Positions 36,636 through 44,401 of a DNA stretch of 64,000 nt are shown in pieces. Where the stretch lies: the NCBI GenBank assembly GCA_013373425.1, contig JABXHW010000003.1, positions 45,730 to 109,729 of the forward strand, written 5' to 3'. This stretch comes from Flavobacteriia bacterium. GTDB taxonomy: Bacteria > Bacteroidota > Bacteroidia > Flavobacteriales > Schleiferiaceae. Position numbers and translations under genes: made by a program. The notes under the pieces are model-generated. The model was not told the DNA's origin. It made no database searches and saw only the letters and a program-made list of their open reading frames with translations. Within the stretch, counting starts at the first letter, position 1. Each line of letters starts with the position of its first letter.

Positions 36636-36702
36636 AGAGGTCTCGGTTCTGTAGGGCAAGGATACAAAGTGGAGAGCAAGATGCCAACTCGATTTAGCAC
36701 TT

Positions 36703-37380
36703 TCAGCCCTTTGCTCTCACGTAGGTAAGAAACTCCTTACGAACCGACTTCTTCTTGAACGCTCCGCTGTAGTGAGTGGTGACTGTACTAGAACCAGTGT
36801 CCTCTACTCCTCTAGTGGAAACACAGAGATGTTCTGCGTCGATAAACACAGCCACATCTTCAGTATTTAGTGCAGATTTGAGCTCCTCGGCGATTTGCTC
36901 AGTTAGTCGCTCTTGTACCTGAGGGCGCTTGCTGTAATACTTGACGATTCGATTGATTTTAGACAACCCAACCACTTTCCCACTGGAGATGTATGCAACG
37001 TGGCATACCCCGAGAATTGGAACGAAGTGATGCTCACAATAGCTTTGAACGGTAATGTCGCGTTCAACGAGCATTTCACCGTACTGATACTTGTTGTCGA
37101 AGAGTTTGCTTTCGGGCTTGTTCGCAGGATTCAATCCCTGAAAAACCTCTTGTACATACATCTTCGCCACGCGCTTCGGCGTTCCAGATAGGCTATCATC
37201 AGAAAGATCCATCCCTAGGATATGCATGATATCCTTGAATTTATCCGCAATCTGCTCAATCTTCTCCTGATCAGATAGCTCGAATGCATCCTTGCGCATT
37301 GGAGTCTCCTTGGAGGTGCCAACATGGCTATTGCCAGCTAGCTCAACTACATGTAGGATTTCTTCCGAAGAAGATTCCAT
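36703..37380 (-). CDS. folE: GTP cyclohydrolase I
   Basis: A 225-residue enzyme making 7,8-dihydroneopterin triphosphate from GTP, the first step to folate and other pterins. Visible are the zinc and active-site residues in YCEHHFVPILGVCHVAY, GLSKINRIV, and CVSTRGVEDTGSSTVT near the C-terminus. I chose the ATG at 37380, one base after the queD stop; the frame runs on to 37428 inside queD but the extra residues lack family similarity. The N-terminal 40 residues are a divergent extension. Its position between carotenoid genes and photolyase suggests light-inducible pterin supply. Confidence 0.93.
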   Translation of the reverse strand: MESSSEEILHVVELAGNSHVGTSKETPMRKDAFELSDQEKIEQIADKFKDIMHILGMDLSDDSLSGTPKRVAKMYVQEVFQGLNPANKPESKLFDNKYQYGEMLVERDITVQSYCEHHFVPILGVCHVAYISSGKVVGLSKINRIVKYYSKRPQVQERLTEQIAEELKSALNTEDVAVFIDAEHLCVSTRGVEDTGSSTVTTHYSGAFKKKSVRKEFLTYVRAKG

Positions 37381-37381
37381 T

Positions 37382-37798
37382 CTATCCTTGCGGGCCGCTG
37401 TACTCGCAGAAGTTTCTTGGCGTTTCATAAAGCGTCACTTTCATCGTGAGGTTCTGTGGAATATGTGGTCTGAGCCACTCCCAAATCGTTACCGCAATCC
37501 ACTCTGCAGTGGGGATGCGCTCCTTGAAAATCTCAACTTGCTCGTTGAGGTTCTTGTGATCGAGCTTGTCTTCAACATGTTCTTTAATCAGGTCGGCTAA
37601 GACCTTCATATCGATAACATAACCAGTTTCTGGGTCAAGCGGACCTGTCACTGAAACTATGAGCTCGTAATTGTGACCGTGGTAATACGGATTGTTGCAT
37701 TTCCCGAACACCTCGTCATTCTGATCGTCAGACCAGCTCGAGTTATGCAAGCGATGAGCTGCGTTGAAGTGAGCATGTCGACTTACCGTCACGTTCAT
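37382..37798 (-). CDS. 6-pyruvoyltetrahydropterin synthase / QueD family protein
   Basis: A 138-residue T-fold protein. Zinc-binding histidines occur in HFNAAHRLHN and in GHNYEL. The catalytic Cys is in FGKCNNPYYHGHNYEL, an arrangement shared by PTPS and 6-carboxytetrahydropterin synthase, and an Asp/His pair is in KLDHKNLNE. It acts on dihydroneopterin triphosphate, the product of the next gene folE, so the pair can make a reduced pterin or the queuosine precursor. No other queuosine genes are adjacent, so a pterin cofactor or antenna role is as likely. It overlaps idi by four bases. Confidence 0.88.
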   Translation of the reverse strand: MNVTVSRHAHFNAAHRLHNSSWSDDQNDEVFGKCNNPYYHGHNYELIVSVTGPLDPETGYVIDMKVLADLIKEHVEDKLDHKNLNEQVEIFKERIPTAEWIAVTIWEWLRPHIPQNLTMKVTLYETPRNFCEYSGPQG

Positions 37799-38310
37799 GC
37801 GTTCACCTCTTTTGTGAATCGGTCAAAAATGATTTTGAACCACTCTGTATAGCGCTCCGGGCGATTCTCGATGTCATTGCGCAAATCATCAACTGCAACC
37901 CATTTCCATTGGGCTACTTCAGATGGATTTGGCTTTGGTTCTCCTTCGAACTCACCTACCATCACATGATCGTATTCATGTTCCCAAAGGCCACCATCCA
38001 GCTCAGCTTTGTAGGTGAATTCTAAGACTTTAGTAAGGTCGGTGTCGAAGCCCATTTCCTCCATGAGGCGACGGTGTCCAGCTTCGATGATGGTTTCACC
38101 ATCACGAGGATGACTGCAACACGCATTGGTCCACAAGCCACCAGAATGGTACTTGTGTAGAGCGCGTTGGTGAATCATCATTTCACCTTTTGAATTGAGG
38201 ATAAATACAGAGAAAGCGCGGTGTAAGAGTCCTTTTTCGTGGGCTTCCATTTTCTCCATCAGTCCGAGCGGTTGATCTTGCTCGTCGACCAGGATAACGT
38301 GTTCTGCCAT
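37795..38310 (-). CDS. idi: Isopentenyl-diphosphate delta-isomerase, type I
   Basis: A 171-residue Nudix-fold enzyme interconverting IPP and DMAPP for isoprenoid synthesis. The active-site Cys lies in WTNACCSHPRDGE. The Nudix-like helix is AGHRRLMEEMGF, and metal-binding HEYDHV and a Glu-rich strand follow. It lies 13 bases after crtB and overlaps queD by four, so it belongs to the carotenoid operon and would raise flux to geranylgeranyl diphosphate. Length and motifs match bacterial Idi. Confidence 0.94.
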   Translation of the reverse strand: MAEHVILVDEQDQPLGLMEKMEAHEKGLLHRAFSVFILNSKGEMMIHQRALHKYHSGGLWTNACCSHPRDGETIIEAGHRRLMEEMGFDTDLTKVLEFTYKAELDGGLWEHEYDHVMVGEFEGEPKPNPSEVAQWKWVAVDDLRNDIENRPERYTEWFKIIFDRFTKEVNA

Positions 38311-38323
38311 TGTGTATAATGCG

Positions 38324-39163
38324 TTATAGCAAGTTAAAACTGTGACGAAGGTAAGAACTCAAGAACAGTCTATACTTTCTTCTGTTCGGGATTCTAATTC
38401 TTTCTTTGAATATCACTGACGCAGAGGTTCTTTTGATTTTACCGAAGAGTGAATAGTAGTAAACGTAAGCGATATACACACCAAAACGTGAACCCTTAGG
38501 TAATTGTTTAATCCCTTCGAATCCAGCGGCAAAATCCTTCTCAATATCCTCTTCGATGCGAATCTTTGTTTGTTCATCAAAGTTTCCAAGGTCTACACCC
38601 GGGAAGTATGTACGGCCAAGCTCATGGAAATCAGCACTGAGATCACGCAAGAAGTTGATCTTTTGAAATGCTGATCCCAGCTTCATTGCTGAATCCTTCA
38701 AACGGTCATATTCCGATTTGCTTCCCTCAACAAAGACTTTCAAGCACATCAACCCCACCACTTCTGCACTTCCGAGAATGTACTTGTCGTACATCTTCTG
38801 ATCGTACTCTCGAGTAGGATCAAGATCCATTTCCATACTGTGAAGGAACGTTTCAATCAAGTCGAGATCAATGTCGTACTCGCGAACAACGCTCTGAAAG
38901 CTATTCAAAATTGGATTCAATGAAATCCCATCTTCAATCGCTTTGTAAGTATCTCTCTTGAAATCCTTCAATAGCCTTTCTTTCGGGTAATCGTGAAATG
39001 TGTCCACAATCTCATCCGCGAAGCGCACGAAGCCATAAATGGCGTAAATAGGCGCATGCAACTCTCTCTTCAAACCCAAAATACCGAGGGAGAAAGAGGT
39101 GCTGTAACGTTGGGTTACAATCTTACTGGTGCGAAAGGACAACTGGTCAAATAGGGCTTTCAT
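38324..39163 (-). CDS. crtB: Phytoene synthase
   Basis: A 279-residue trans-isoprenyl diphosphate synthase joining two geranylgeranyl diphosphates to phytoene. The first Asp-rich motif is FADEIVDTFHD (about 48-58) and the second is INFLRDLSADFHELGRTYFP (about 168-187). The helical length fits CrtB rather than a longer squalene synthase. Adjacent crtI (four-base overlap) and idi confirm the pathway. It is cytoplasmic or membrane-peripheral. Confidence 0.93.
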   Translation of the reverse strand: MKALFDQLSFRTSKIVTQRYSTSFSLGILGLKRELHAPIYAIYGFVRFADEIVDTFHDYPKERLLKDFKRDTYKAIEDGISLNPILNSFQSVVREYDIDLDLIETFLHSMEMDLDPTREYDQKMYDKYILGSAEVVGLMCLKVFVEGSKSEYDRLKDSAMKLGSAFQKINFLRDLSADFHELGRTYFPGVDLGNFDEQTKIRIEEDIEKDFAAGFEGIKQLPKGSRFGVYIAYVYYYSLFGKIKRTSASVIFKERIRIPNRRKYRLFLSSYLRHSFNLL

Positions 39164-40644
39164 GCGGTGCGTTTTAATTGATCTTTTACAATCTCTTCGG
39201 CTACTACTTGTCCGGAAATCAAGCTGGGTGGCACTCCTGGACCCGGAGTGGTAAGCTGTCCAGTGAAATATAGATTCGGAACCTTTGGGCTCTTCATCTT
39301 TGGTTTCAAAATGGCGGTCTGTTTTAAGGTGTTTGCCAATCCGTAGGCATTGCCCTTGAACGAGTGATAATCAGCAACGAAGTCGCTGTAAGCGTAATCT
39401 CTTCTGAAGATTACATGATCGCGATAATCAATACCGGTATGTTGTTTCAAGCGGTCCATAACCACCTGAAAATAATGCTCTTGTATCTTTTCAGTCTCCT
39501 TCATGTCAGGAGCTACAGGAATGAGAATGAACATGTTCTCACATCCTTCCGGTGCAACGGACGGGTCGGTAAGTGACGGAGCAGAAACATAGAACAGAGG
39601 ATCCGTAGGCCACTTGATGTCGTCATAGATTTCGTTCGCGTGATTGTCGAAATCGCTGTCGAAGAACAGGTTATGATGTTCAAGCCCTTCCACTCTCCTA
39701 TTCAATCCTATGTAATATAGCAAGCTACTTGGTGCGAGTTTACGCTGATCCCAGTACTTTTCAGAATAGGCTCTCGACTCTCGTCTGAGCACCTTTTGTT
39801 CGATGTGATGATAATCTCCACCGGCAACAATCACGTCCGCTTTGTAGTCCGCTCTCAGAGTCACGACTTCGGATATAGAATCACCTTCGTAGTGGAACTT
39901 CACTACTTCGCTATTGTATTTAAACTGAACACCTTTCTCCTCTGCTAATGACACCATGCCTTCGACAATCTTATGCATACCACCGTCAGGATACCAGGTA
40001 CCCAAGGCCATATCTGCATAATTCATCAAGCTGTAAAGTGCGGGAGTGTTCTTTGGCATCGCACCTAAGAACAAGATGGGAAACTCCAGTAATTGCAGGA
40101 GTTTGGGATTTTTAAAGGACTTTCGGAGATAGGTCTTCATGGAGGTAAGGAGATGCATTTGCACCAATCCTTTCAACACTCGCATATCGGCAAATTCCAT
40201 GATAGATCGACCTGGCTTATAAACCAGTTCTTTGATGCCTACCTCATACTTGTAGGCTGCTTCCTCTAAGAACTCATCCAGCTTTGCTCCGCTACCCGGC
40301 TCGATTGAATCAAACAAGGCCTTGAGCGCAGTCATATCCGCTGGGAGGTCGGTTGGACCATCTTTGAAATAAACGCGATAAGAAGGGTCGAGTCTTTTCA
40401 GGTTGTAATAGTCCGACACCGTTTTGCCGAACCGATTGAAATAATCTTCGAAAACATCTGGCATCCAATACCAGCTCGGGCCCATGTCGTAGGTGAACCC
40501 ATCTTTTTCAAATTTCCTGGCTCTACCACCAGGTTGACTATTCTTTTCTAATACGGTAACGTCGTATCCCTTATCTGCCAAGCTAGTAGCGGCAGCAAGT
40601 CCAGCGAATCCGCTGCCTATAACGATGGCGGTTGGTTTACTCAT
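39160..40644 (-). CDS. crtI: Phytoene desaturase
   Basis: A 494-residue FAD enzyme. The N-terminus IVIGSGFAGLAAATSLADKGYDVTVLEKN binds FAD, and FTYDMGPSWYWMPDVFEDYF follows, as in bacterial CrtI; these stretches are quoted partly. The C-terminal signature NLYFTGQLTTPGPGVPPSLISG is also present. It converts phytoene to neurosporene or lycopene. The start is eight bases after the sigma gene. No lycopene cyclase or hydroxylase gene is in this window, so the final pigment cannot be told. Confidence 0.93.
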   Translation of the reverse strand: MSKPTAIVIGSGFAGLAAATSLADKGYDVTVLEKNSQPGGRARKFEKDGFTYDMGPSWYWMPDVFEDYFNRFGKTVSDYYNLKRLDPSYRVYFKDGPTDLPADMTALKALFDSIEPGSGAKLDEFLEEAAYKYEVGIKELVYKPGRSIMEFADMRVLKGLVQMHLLTSMKTYLRKSFKNPKLLQLLEFPILFLGAMPKNTPALYSLMNYADMALGTWYPDGGMHKIVEGMVSLAEEKGVQFKYNSEVVKFHYEGDSISEVVTLRADYKADVIVAGGDYHHIEQKVLRRESRAYSEKYWDQRKLAPSSLLYYIGLNRRVEGLEHHNLFFDSDFDNHANEIYDDIKWPTDPLFYVSAPSLTDPSVAPEGCENMFILIPVAPDMKETEKIQEHYFQVVMDRLKQHTGIDYRDHVIFRRDYAYSDFVADYHSFKGNAYGLANTLKQTAILKPKMKSPKVPNLYFTGQLTTPGPGVPPSLISGQVVAEEIVKDQLKRTA

Positions 40645-40652
40645 TGGATGGG

Positions 40653-41159
40653 TTAAGCGCGATAGTCTTCGAGTTTCTTCATCATCTTCTTTCTTGCTAA
40701 GAAGATACGGCTTTTCACAGTGCCTAATGGTATTTCGAGAATCTCAGCGATTTCCTCATACTTATAACCATTGTAGTGCATCATGAAAGCCTCGAGGTAG
40801 TTGCGGTCAATCGACTCAATTTGCTTCATGAGATATTCATGATCGACCAAGCTATCTGTTGAAACCTCTTTTGTAGACTCCTTACTGTTGATGAAGTAGT
40901 TGTTCTCGGTTTCGTCGATAAAAGTGTTCTGGTTGCGCTTTTTACGGTAGTTGTTAATGAAGGTGTTCTTCATAATGGTATACAACCACCCTTTCAAGTT
41001 GGTACCACTTCTATACTTCTCTTGATTCTTGATTGCCTTGTAAAAAGTTTCCTGAATCAAATCTTCAGCTTCATCCATTCGCTTTGTGAGCTTCAAAGCC
41101 AAGTTTTTCAAAAACTGATGATGCTGATTGATAAGAACACCGAATTCCGCATTTGACAT
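40653..41159 (-). CDS. ECF-type RNA polymerase sigma factor (light operon)
   Basis: A 168-residue sigma-70 family protein with region 2 (LTKRMDEAEDLIQETFYKA, then GWLYTIMKN) and region 4 (LEIPLGTVKSRIFLARKKMMKKL) but no region 3, thus ECF class. No anti-sigma gene is adjacent. I set the start at ATG 41159; the frame to 41204 would run into the promoter and operator. It is the first gene of the crt-phr operon, and two copies of a palindrome shared with the upstream regulator's own promoter lie ahead of it. The pairing recalls LitR-LitS of Streptomyces, where the photoreceptor represses a sigma gene. Confidence 0.9.
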   Translation of the reverse strand: MSNAEFGVLINQHHQFLKNLALKLTKRMDEAEDLIQETFYKAIKNQEKYRSGTNLKGWLYTIMKNTFINNYRKKRNQNTFIDETENNYFINSKESTKEVSTDSLVDHEYLMKQIESIDRNYLEAFMMHYNGYKYEEIAEILEIPLGTVKSRIFLARKKMMKKLEDYRA

Positions 41160-41173
41160 GATTCCAGAGATTT

Positions 41174-41203
41174 TGTTTAACAATCTGACATCAAAGTTAA
41201 ACA
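41174..41203. promoter_or_regulatory. LitR-type operator O1, overlapping the sigma-gene promoter
   Basis: TGTTTAA (41174-41180), 16-base spacer, TTAAACA (41197-41203). The inverted arms extend to nine bases each (41173-41181 and 41196-41204). It lies 15 bases upstream of the sigma ATG, and the right arm overlaps the -7 box. Confidence 0.7.
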
Positions 41204-41221
41204 ATATGTTAGAACATCAAA
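41192..41221 (-). promoter_or_regulatory. Promoter of the sigma-crt-phr operon
   Basis: On the minus strand a -33 TTTG (41221-41218), an 18-base spacer and a -7 box TAACTTTG (41199-41192) match the Bacteroidota promoter almost ideally. Between them is the palindrome ATGTT-AG-AACAT (41206-41217). Operator O1 covers the -7 box. Confidence 0.65.
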
Positions 41222-41227
41222 GTAAAG

Positions 41228-41257
41228 TGTTTAATATTTTTTCGAAAACATTAAACA
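41228..41257. promoter_or_regulatory. LitR-type operator O2, upstream of the sigma-gene promoter
   Basis: TGTTTAA (41228-41234), 16-base spacer, TTAAACA (41251-41257), with perfect nine-base arms GTGTTTAAT and ATTAAACAC at 41227-41235 and 41250-41258. It overlaps the regulator's stop codon (41251-41253). Same geometry as O1 and O3. Confidence 0.7.
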
Positions 41258-42165
41258 CGCCTAGCCTCAACGTTTGCAAAGAGATGGTCCTTAATACTCA
41301 TCACATCTGACTTAACCGTGAAACGCTTGTCAATGCCAGAAAGATCAAGGTCGGTCAACTGCCTACCCCCTACTACCCAATCCACTTTTCTATCACCAAG
41401 TAGTTTAGATGCAGCATCAAAATACTTGAGTGTATCATCTTTATATGGGTAGGTAGTGAAGATGCTAACCAAACTGTCCACGTGAATTTGATTCATAACT
41501 TCAAACAGGTATTCCAGTGGAACGGATTGTCCTAGATAGATTACTCTATTCCCTGCATTCTGCAACAAATAGCTGAGGTACAGTAATCCGAGTTCGTGCA
41601 ATTCATCAGCAGGCAAGTACAATAAATAGGTCTTCTCCCCTGCGGTTTGCATGGTTCCCATCACATCGTCGATTGCAACGTAGAGCTTTTGTCGGATTAG
41701 GTTTGATGCAAAATGCTCGTGAGCCACGCTAATGGTATTGGTTTGCCAGAGGATTCCAATTTGCTGGATCAGGCCGCCAATAATCTTGCTGAATGTTTGT
41801 TCGGAACCTATGGTAGCCATGCTATTGGTGAGAATACGCTCGAACAAGTTTTCGTTAAACTCGAGCATGGCAATCTTTAGTCCGTTGATTTGGCTTTCGT
41901 GATTTCCCTGATACTTAGAAGCGTCCAACACTAGCGCATTTCGTTCTGCATCAGACATCTCCGCTACTTTAGAAATCTTCATTCCTCCATGCACCAGAAC
42001 GGCGACATTGAGTAATCTCTTGAGGTCTTGGTCTTTGTAATACCGAATATTCGTATCCGTGCGCTGTGGTGTCACGATCTCATAGCGCTGCTCCCACACC
42101 CTGATGGTGTGCGCTTTCACGCCTGTTAGATGCTCCAAATCGCGTATCGAATATTTACTTTCCAT
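41251..42165 (-). CDS. MerR-family B12-dependent photoreceptor regulator (CarH/LitR type)
   Basis: A 304-residue regulator. The N-terminal MerR helix-turn-helix is YSIRDLEHLTGVKAHTIRVWEQRY (residues 5-28, quoted partly). The middle is the cobalamin-binding helical bundle carrying W140-x9-E150-H151, the Wx9EH motif of adenosylcobalamin photoreceptors. The B12-binding Rossmann-like domain has ELHELG with His190 as the likely lower axial ligand. This combination defines CarH/LitR repressors, which bind DNA as tetramers in the dark and dissociate when light breaks the Co-C bond. The ATG at 42165 is preferred to GTG at 42174. Operator O3 ahead of it predicts autoregulation, and O1/O2 behind it regulation of the sigma-crt-phr operon. 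Confidence 0.9.
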   Translation of the reverse strand: MESKYSIRDLEHLTGVKAHTIRVWEQRYEIVTPQRTDTNIRYYKDQDLKRLLNVAVLVHGGMKISKVAEMSDAERNALVLDASKYQGNHESQINGLKIAMLEFNENLFERILTNSMATIGSEQTFSKIIGGLIQQIGILWQTNTISVAHEHFASNLIRQKLYVAIDDVMGTMQTAGEKTYLLYLPADELHELGLLYLSYLLQNAGNRVIYLGQSVPLEYLFEVMNQIHVDSLVSIFTTYPYKDDTLKYFDAASKLLGDRKVDWVVGGRQLTDLDLSGIDKRFTVKSDVMSIKDHLFANVEARRV

Positions 42166-42180
42166 AAGTTCCACTTCTTA

Positions 42181-42210
42181 TGTTTAGAATGTTAACAGAA
42201 AAGTTAAACA
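42181..42210. promoter_or_regulatory. LitR-type operator O3, upstream of the regulator gene
   Basis: TGTTTAG (42181-42187), 16-base spacer, TTAAACA (42204-42210). It begins 15 bases before the regulator ATG, the same distance as O1 from the sigma ATG. The minus-strand box TAACTTTT (42199-42206) overlaps its arm, and AAAGTTAAACAAT (42200-42212) is identical to 41193-41205. Confidence 0.65.
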
Positions 42211-42265
42211 ATTGTGCACACGAGCACTAATTATTTTCAACAATGGACTCTTGATACCTATTGCA

Positions 42266-42273
42266 TACCTTTG
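42266..42273 (+). promoter_or_regulatory. -7 box for prfC
   Basis: TACCTTTG fits TAnnTTTG, 28 bases upstream of the prfC ATG. A TTG at 42251 precedes it with a short spacer. Confidence 0.5.
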
Positions 42274-42301
42274 CCCGCCGATTACACATTAATCTGATTC
42301 C

Positions 42302-43882
42302 ATGGGATTCAAAGAGGAAATAGCACGTAGACGAACGTTCGGAATTATATCTCACCCGGATGCGGGTAAAACCACGCTGACAGAGAAATTGCTGCTCTTC
42401 GGTGGAGCGATTCAAGAAGCGGGAGCCGTAAAATCGAACAAGATCAAAAAGGCCGCTACCTCCGACTTCATGGAAATCGAGAAACAACGTGGTATTTCTG
42501 TGGCCACTTCGGTCATGGGATTCGAGTATGCCGGTAAGAAAATTAATATCCTCGACACTCCAGGTCACCAAGACTTTGCAGAAGATACTTACCGTACGCT
42601 TACCGCTGTAGATAGTGCAATTGTAGTGATTGATGTGGCAAAAGGCGTCGAGGCGCAGACCGAGAAGCTGGTTCAAGTTTGTCGCATGCGCGAAACACCA
42701 ATGATTGTTTTCATCAACAAGCTCGACCGTGAAGGAAAGGATGCTTTCGATCTTTTGGACGAGGTTGAGCAGAAGTTGGGATTAAACTTGCGCCCACTCT
42801 CATGGCCAATCGGAATGGGACAACGCTTCCAAGGCGTGTATAATATATATGGTAAGAACCTTCAGTTATTCGATGGTGCCAACAAACAACGTGTAGCTGA
42901 GTCGATTGCCTTCGAAGATATCAATGACCCATCGCTAGACGAACGCATCGGAGCAGAAGCTGCTCAGCAGTTGCGCGATGAAGTTGAGCTCATCGATGGT
43001 GTATATCCCGAATTCGACCAGCAAGCATATGCAAAAGGTGAATTGAGCCCCGTATTCTTCGGTTCTGCGTTAAACAACTTTGGTGTTCAGGAGCTTTTGG
43101 ATTGCTTTGTTGACATTGCGCCTAACCCTCAACCTAAGAAAGCTGAAGAGCGCGAGGTGAAACCAACGGAAGATGTGTTCTCAGGATTTGTATTCAAAAT
43201 TCACGCGAACATCGATCCCAATCACCGAAGCAGAATTGCCTTCGTAAAAGTGGTATCCGGAAAATTCGAGAGGAACACTAACTACAAGCACGTGCGCTTG
43301 GGTAAAAACCTCAAGTTTAGTAGTCCAACTTCCTTCATGGCTTCTAAGAAAGAAATCATTGATGCTTCCTACCCTGGAGATATCGTTGGCTTGCCAGATA
43401 CGGGAAACTTCAGAATCGGAGATACGATTACGAGCGGTGAAGACCTTCACTACACCGGTATTCCAAGCTTTTCACCGGAGCATTTCAGGTTCATCAATAA
43501 CGCTGATCCACTCAAATCGAAGCAGCTCAACAAGGGCATCGACCAACTTATGGACGAGGGTGTCGCTCAGCTTTTTACGCTGATTCAAAACGGTCGTAAG
43601 ATTATCGGAACAGTTGGCGCCCTTCAGTATGAAGTTATTCAGTACCGACTTGAACATGAATACGGTGCAAAATGCTCATACGAGAATTTCCCAGCCTATA
43701 AGGCGTGCTGGATTGAAAGCACGGATGAAGGTCAGCTGGAAGAATTCAAACGCCTGAAGCAGCGTTACCTCGCTGAAGACAAGTTTGGAAAGCTCGTATT
43801 CCTTGCCGATTCTCAGTTTGGCCTTCAAATGGCTCAGGAGAAGTTTGACAAGATTACTTTCCACATGAAAAGTGAATTCTAA
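42302..43882 (+). CDS. prfC: Peptide chain release factor 3
   Basis: A 526-residue translational GTPase that removes RF1/RF2 from the ribosome after termination. G1 is [17 protein letters not shown]3 is [16 protein letters not shown] and G4 is FINKLDREG. The segment [14 protein letters not shown] is the switch-I region typical of RF3. Domains 2 and 3 follow, and the C-terminus ([18 protein letters not shown]) is of RF3 type. Length matches E. coli PrfC. It is monocistronic; its stop overlaps that of the ArsC-like gene by four bases. Confidence 0.95.
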   Translation: MGFKEEIARRRTFGIISHPDAGKTTLTEKLLLFGGAIQEAGAVKSNKIKKAATSDFMEIEKQRGISVATSVMGFEYAGKKINILDTPGHQDFAEDTYRTLTAVDSAIVVIDVAKGVEAQTEKLVQVCRMRETPMIVFINKLDREGKDAFDLLDEVEQKLGLNLRPLSWPIGMGQRFQGVYNIYGKNLQLFDGANKQRVAESIAFEDINDPSLDERIGAEAAQQLRDEVELIDGVYPEFDQQAYAKGELSPVFFGSALNNFGVQELLDCFVDIAPNPQPKKAEEREVKPTEDVFSGFVFKIHANIDPNHRSRIAFVKVVSGKFERNTNYKHVRLGKNLKFSSPTSFMASKKEIIDASYPGDIVGLPDTGNFRIGDTITSGEDLHYTGIPSFSPEHFRFINNADPLKSKQLNKGIDQLMDEGVAQLFTLIQNGRKIIGTVGALQYEVIQYRLEHEYGAKCSYENFPAYKACWIESTDEGQLEEFKRLKQRYLAEDKFGKLVFLADSQFGLQMAQEKFDKITFHMKSEF

Positions 43883-44259
43883 GCCGTTTGCTGCTTAGGA
43901 CTTACTAGTCTGAAGATAGCTGTTGGAGTGTCGCACACCACTGCTTTGCCGCGAAACATAGCTACCGGAGCACGTAAAAGCTCAGGACGCTTCTTGATGG
44001 CCTGAAGCCAAATAGAAGGGTCGTATTCGCTCCCTCGATGAATTCGCTGATATTCCGTATCGGCTTTGTTCAACAATGTTTTAGGGTCAGCTTGCAGACG
44101 ATCAACCATCAATCGAAACATCGTTCCTGAAATGGTTACCGAATTGATTTCTTGCTTGTTGATGTGCGAGGTAATAGTTGTAGCTAATGCTAAAGTCTGC
44201 CGGTCTCTGGCATTATTAGCGTTGTAGAGCAGAGTGAGCTCTTCGTTTCTCAGATGCAT
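43879..44259 (-). CDS. ArsC/Spx-like protein lacking the catalytic cysteine
   Basis: A 126-residue thioredoxin-fold protein of the ArsC/Spx group. [19 protein letters not shown] aligns with the usual NPRCSKSRxTL active-site region, but Asn replaces the cysteine. The second half keeps the family pattern: [27 protein letters not shown] and [21 protein letters not shown], where the family has PxLxxRPIxxxxxxAVIG. Without the Cys it cannot be an arsenate reductase and may be a regulator or binding protein. I prefer ATG at 44259; the longer frame to 44310 adds 17 unrelated residues. Confidence 0.75.
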   Translation of the reverse strand: MHLRNEELTLLYNANNARDRQTLALATTITSHINKQEINSVTISGTMFRLMVDRLQADPKTLLNKADTEYQRIHRGSEYDPSIWLQAIKKRPELLRAPVAMFRGKAVVCDTPTAIFRLVSPKQQTA

Positions 44260-44346
44260 AGTTGTAGGGCTTAGGGGACTGTTCCTCAGTAAAATACGAA
44301 ACATTCTCAAGAAAGGGAAATCGACTTAAGCCGGCCCTGAAAGTAA

Positions 44347-44372
44347 AAAGCCCTCCATTTCTGGAAGGCTTT
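44347..44372 (-). terminator. Rho-independent terminator after fabI
   Basis: On the minus strand AAAGCC and GGCTTT pair, then one mismatch and TCCA/TGGA around a four-base loop, followed by TTTTT. It lies about 30 bases after the fabI stop. Confidence 0.8.
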
Positions 44373-44401
44373 CTATATCAAAAGTAGAATTCTACTAACG
44401 T

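Noticed and set aside
36285..36654. Plus-strand ORFs over the photolyase start and the folE-phr gap
   Set aside because: They oppose the operon, have no family features, and the minus-strand 49-codon ORF explains the gap better.
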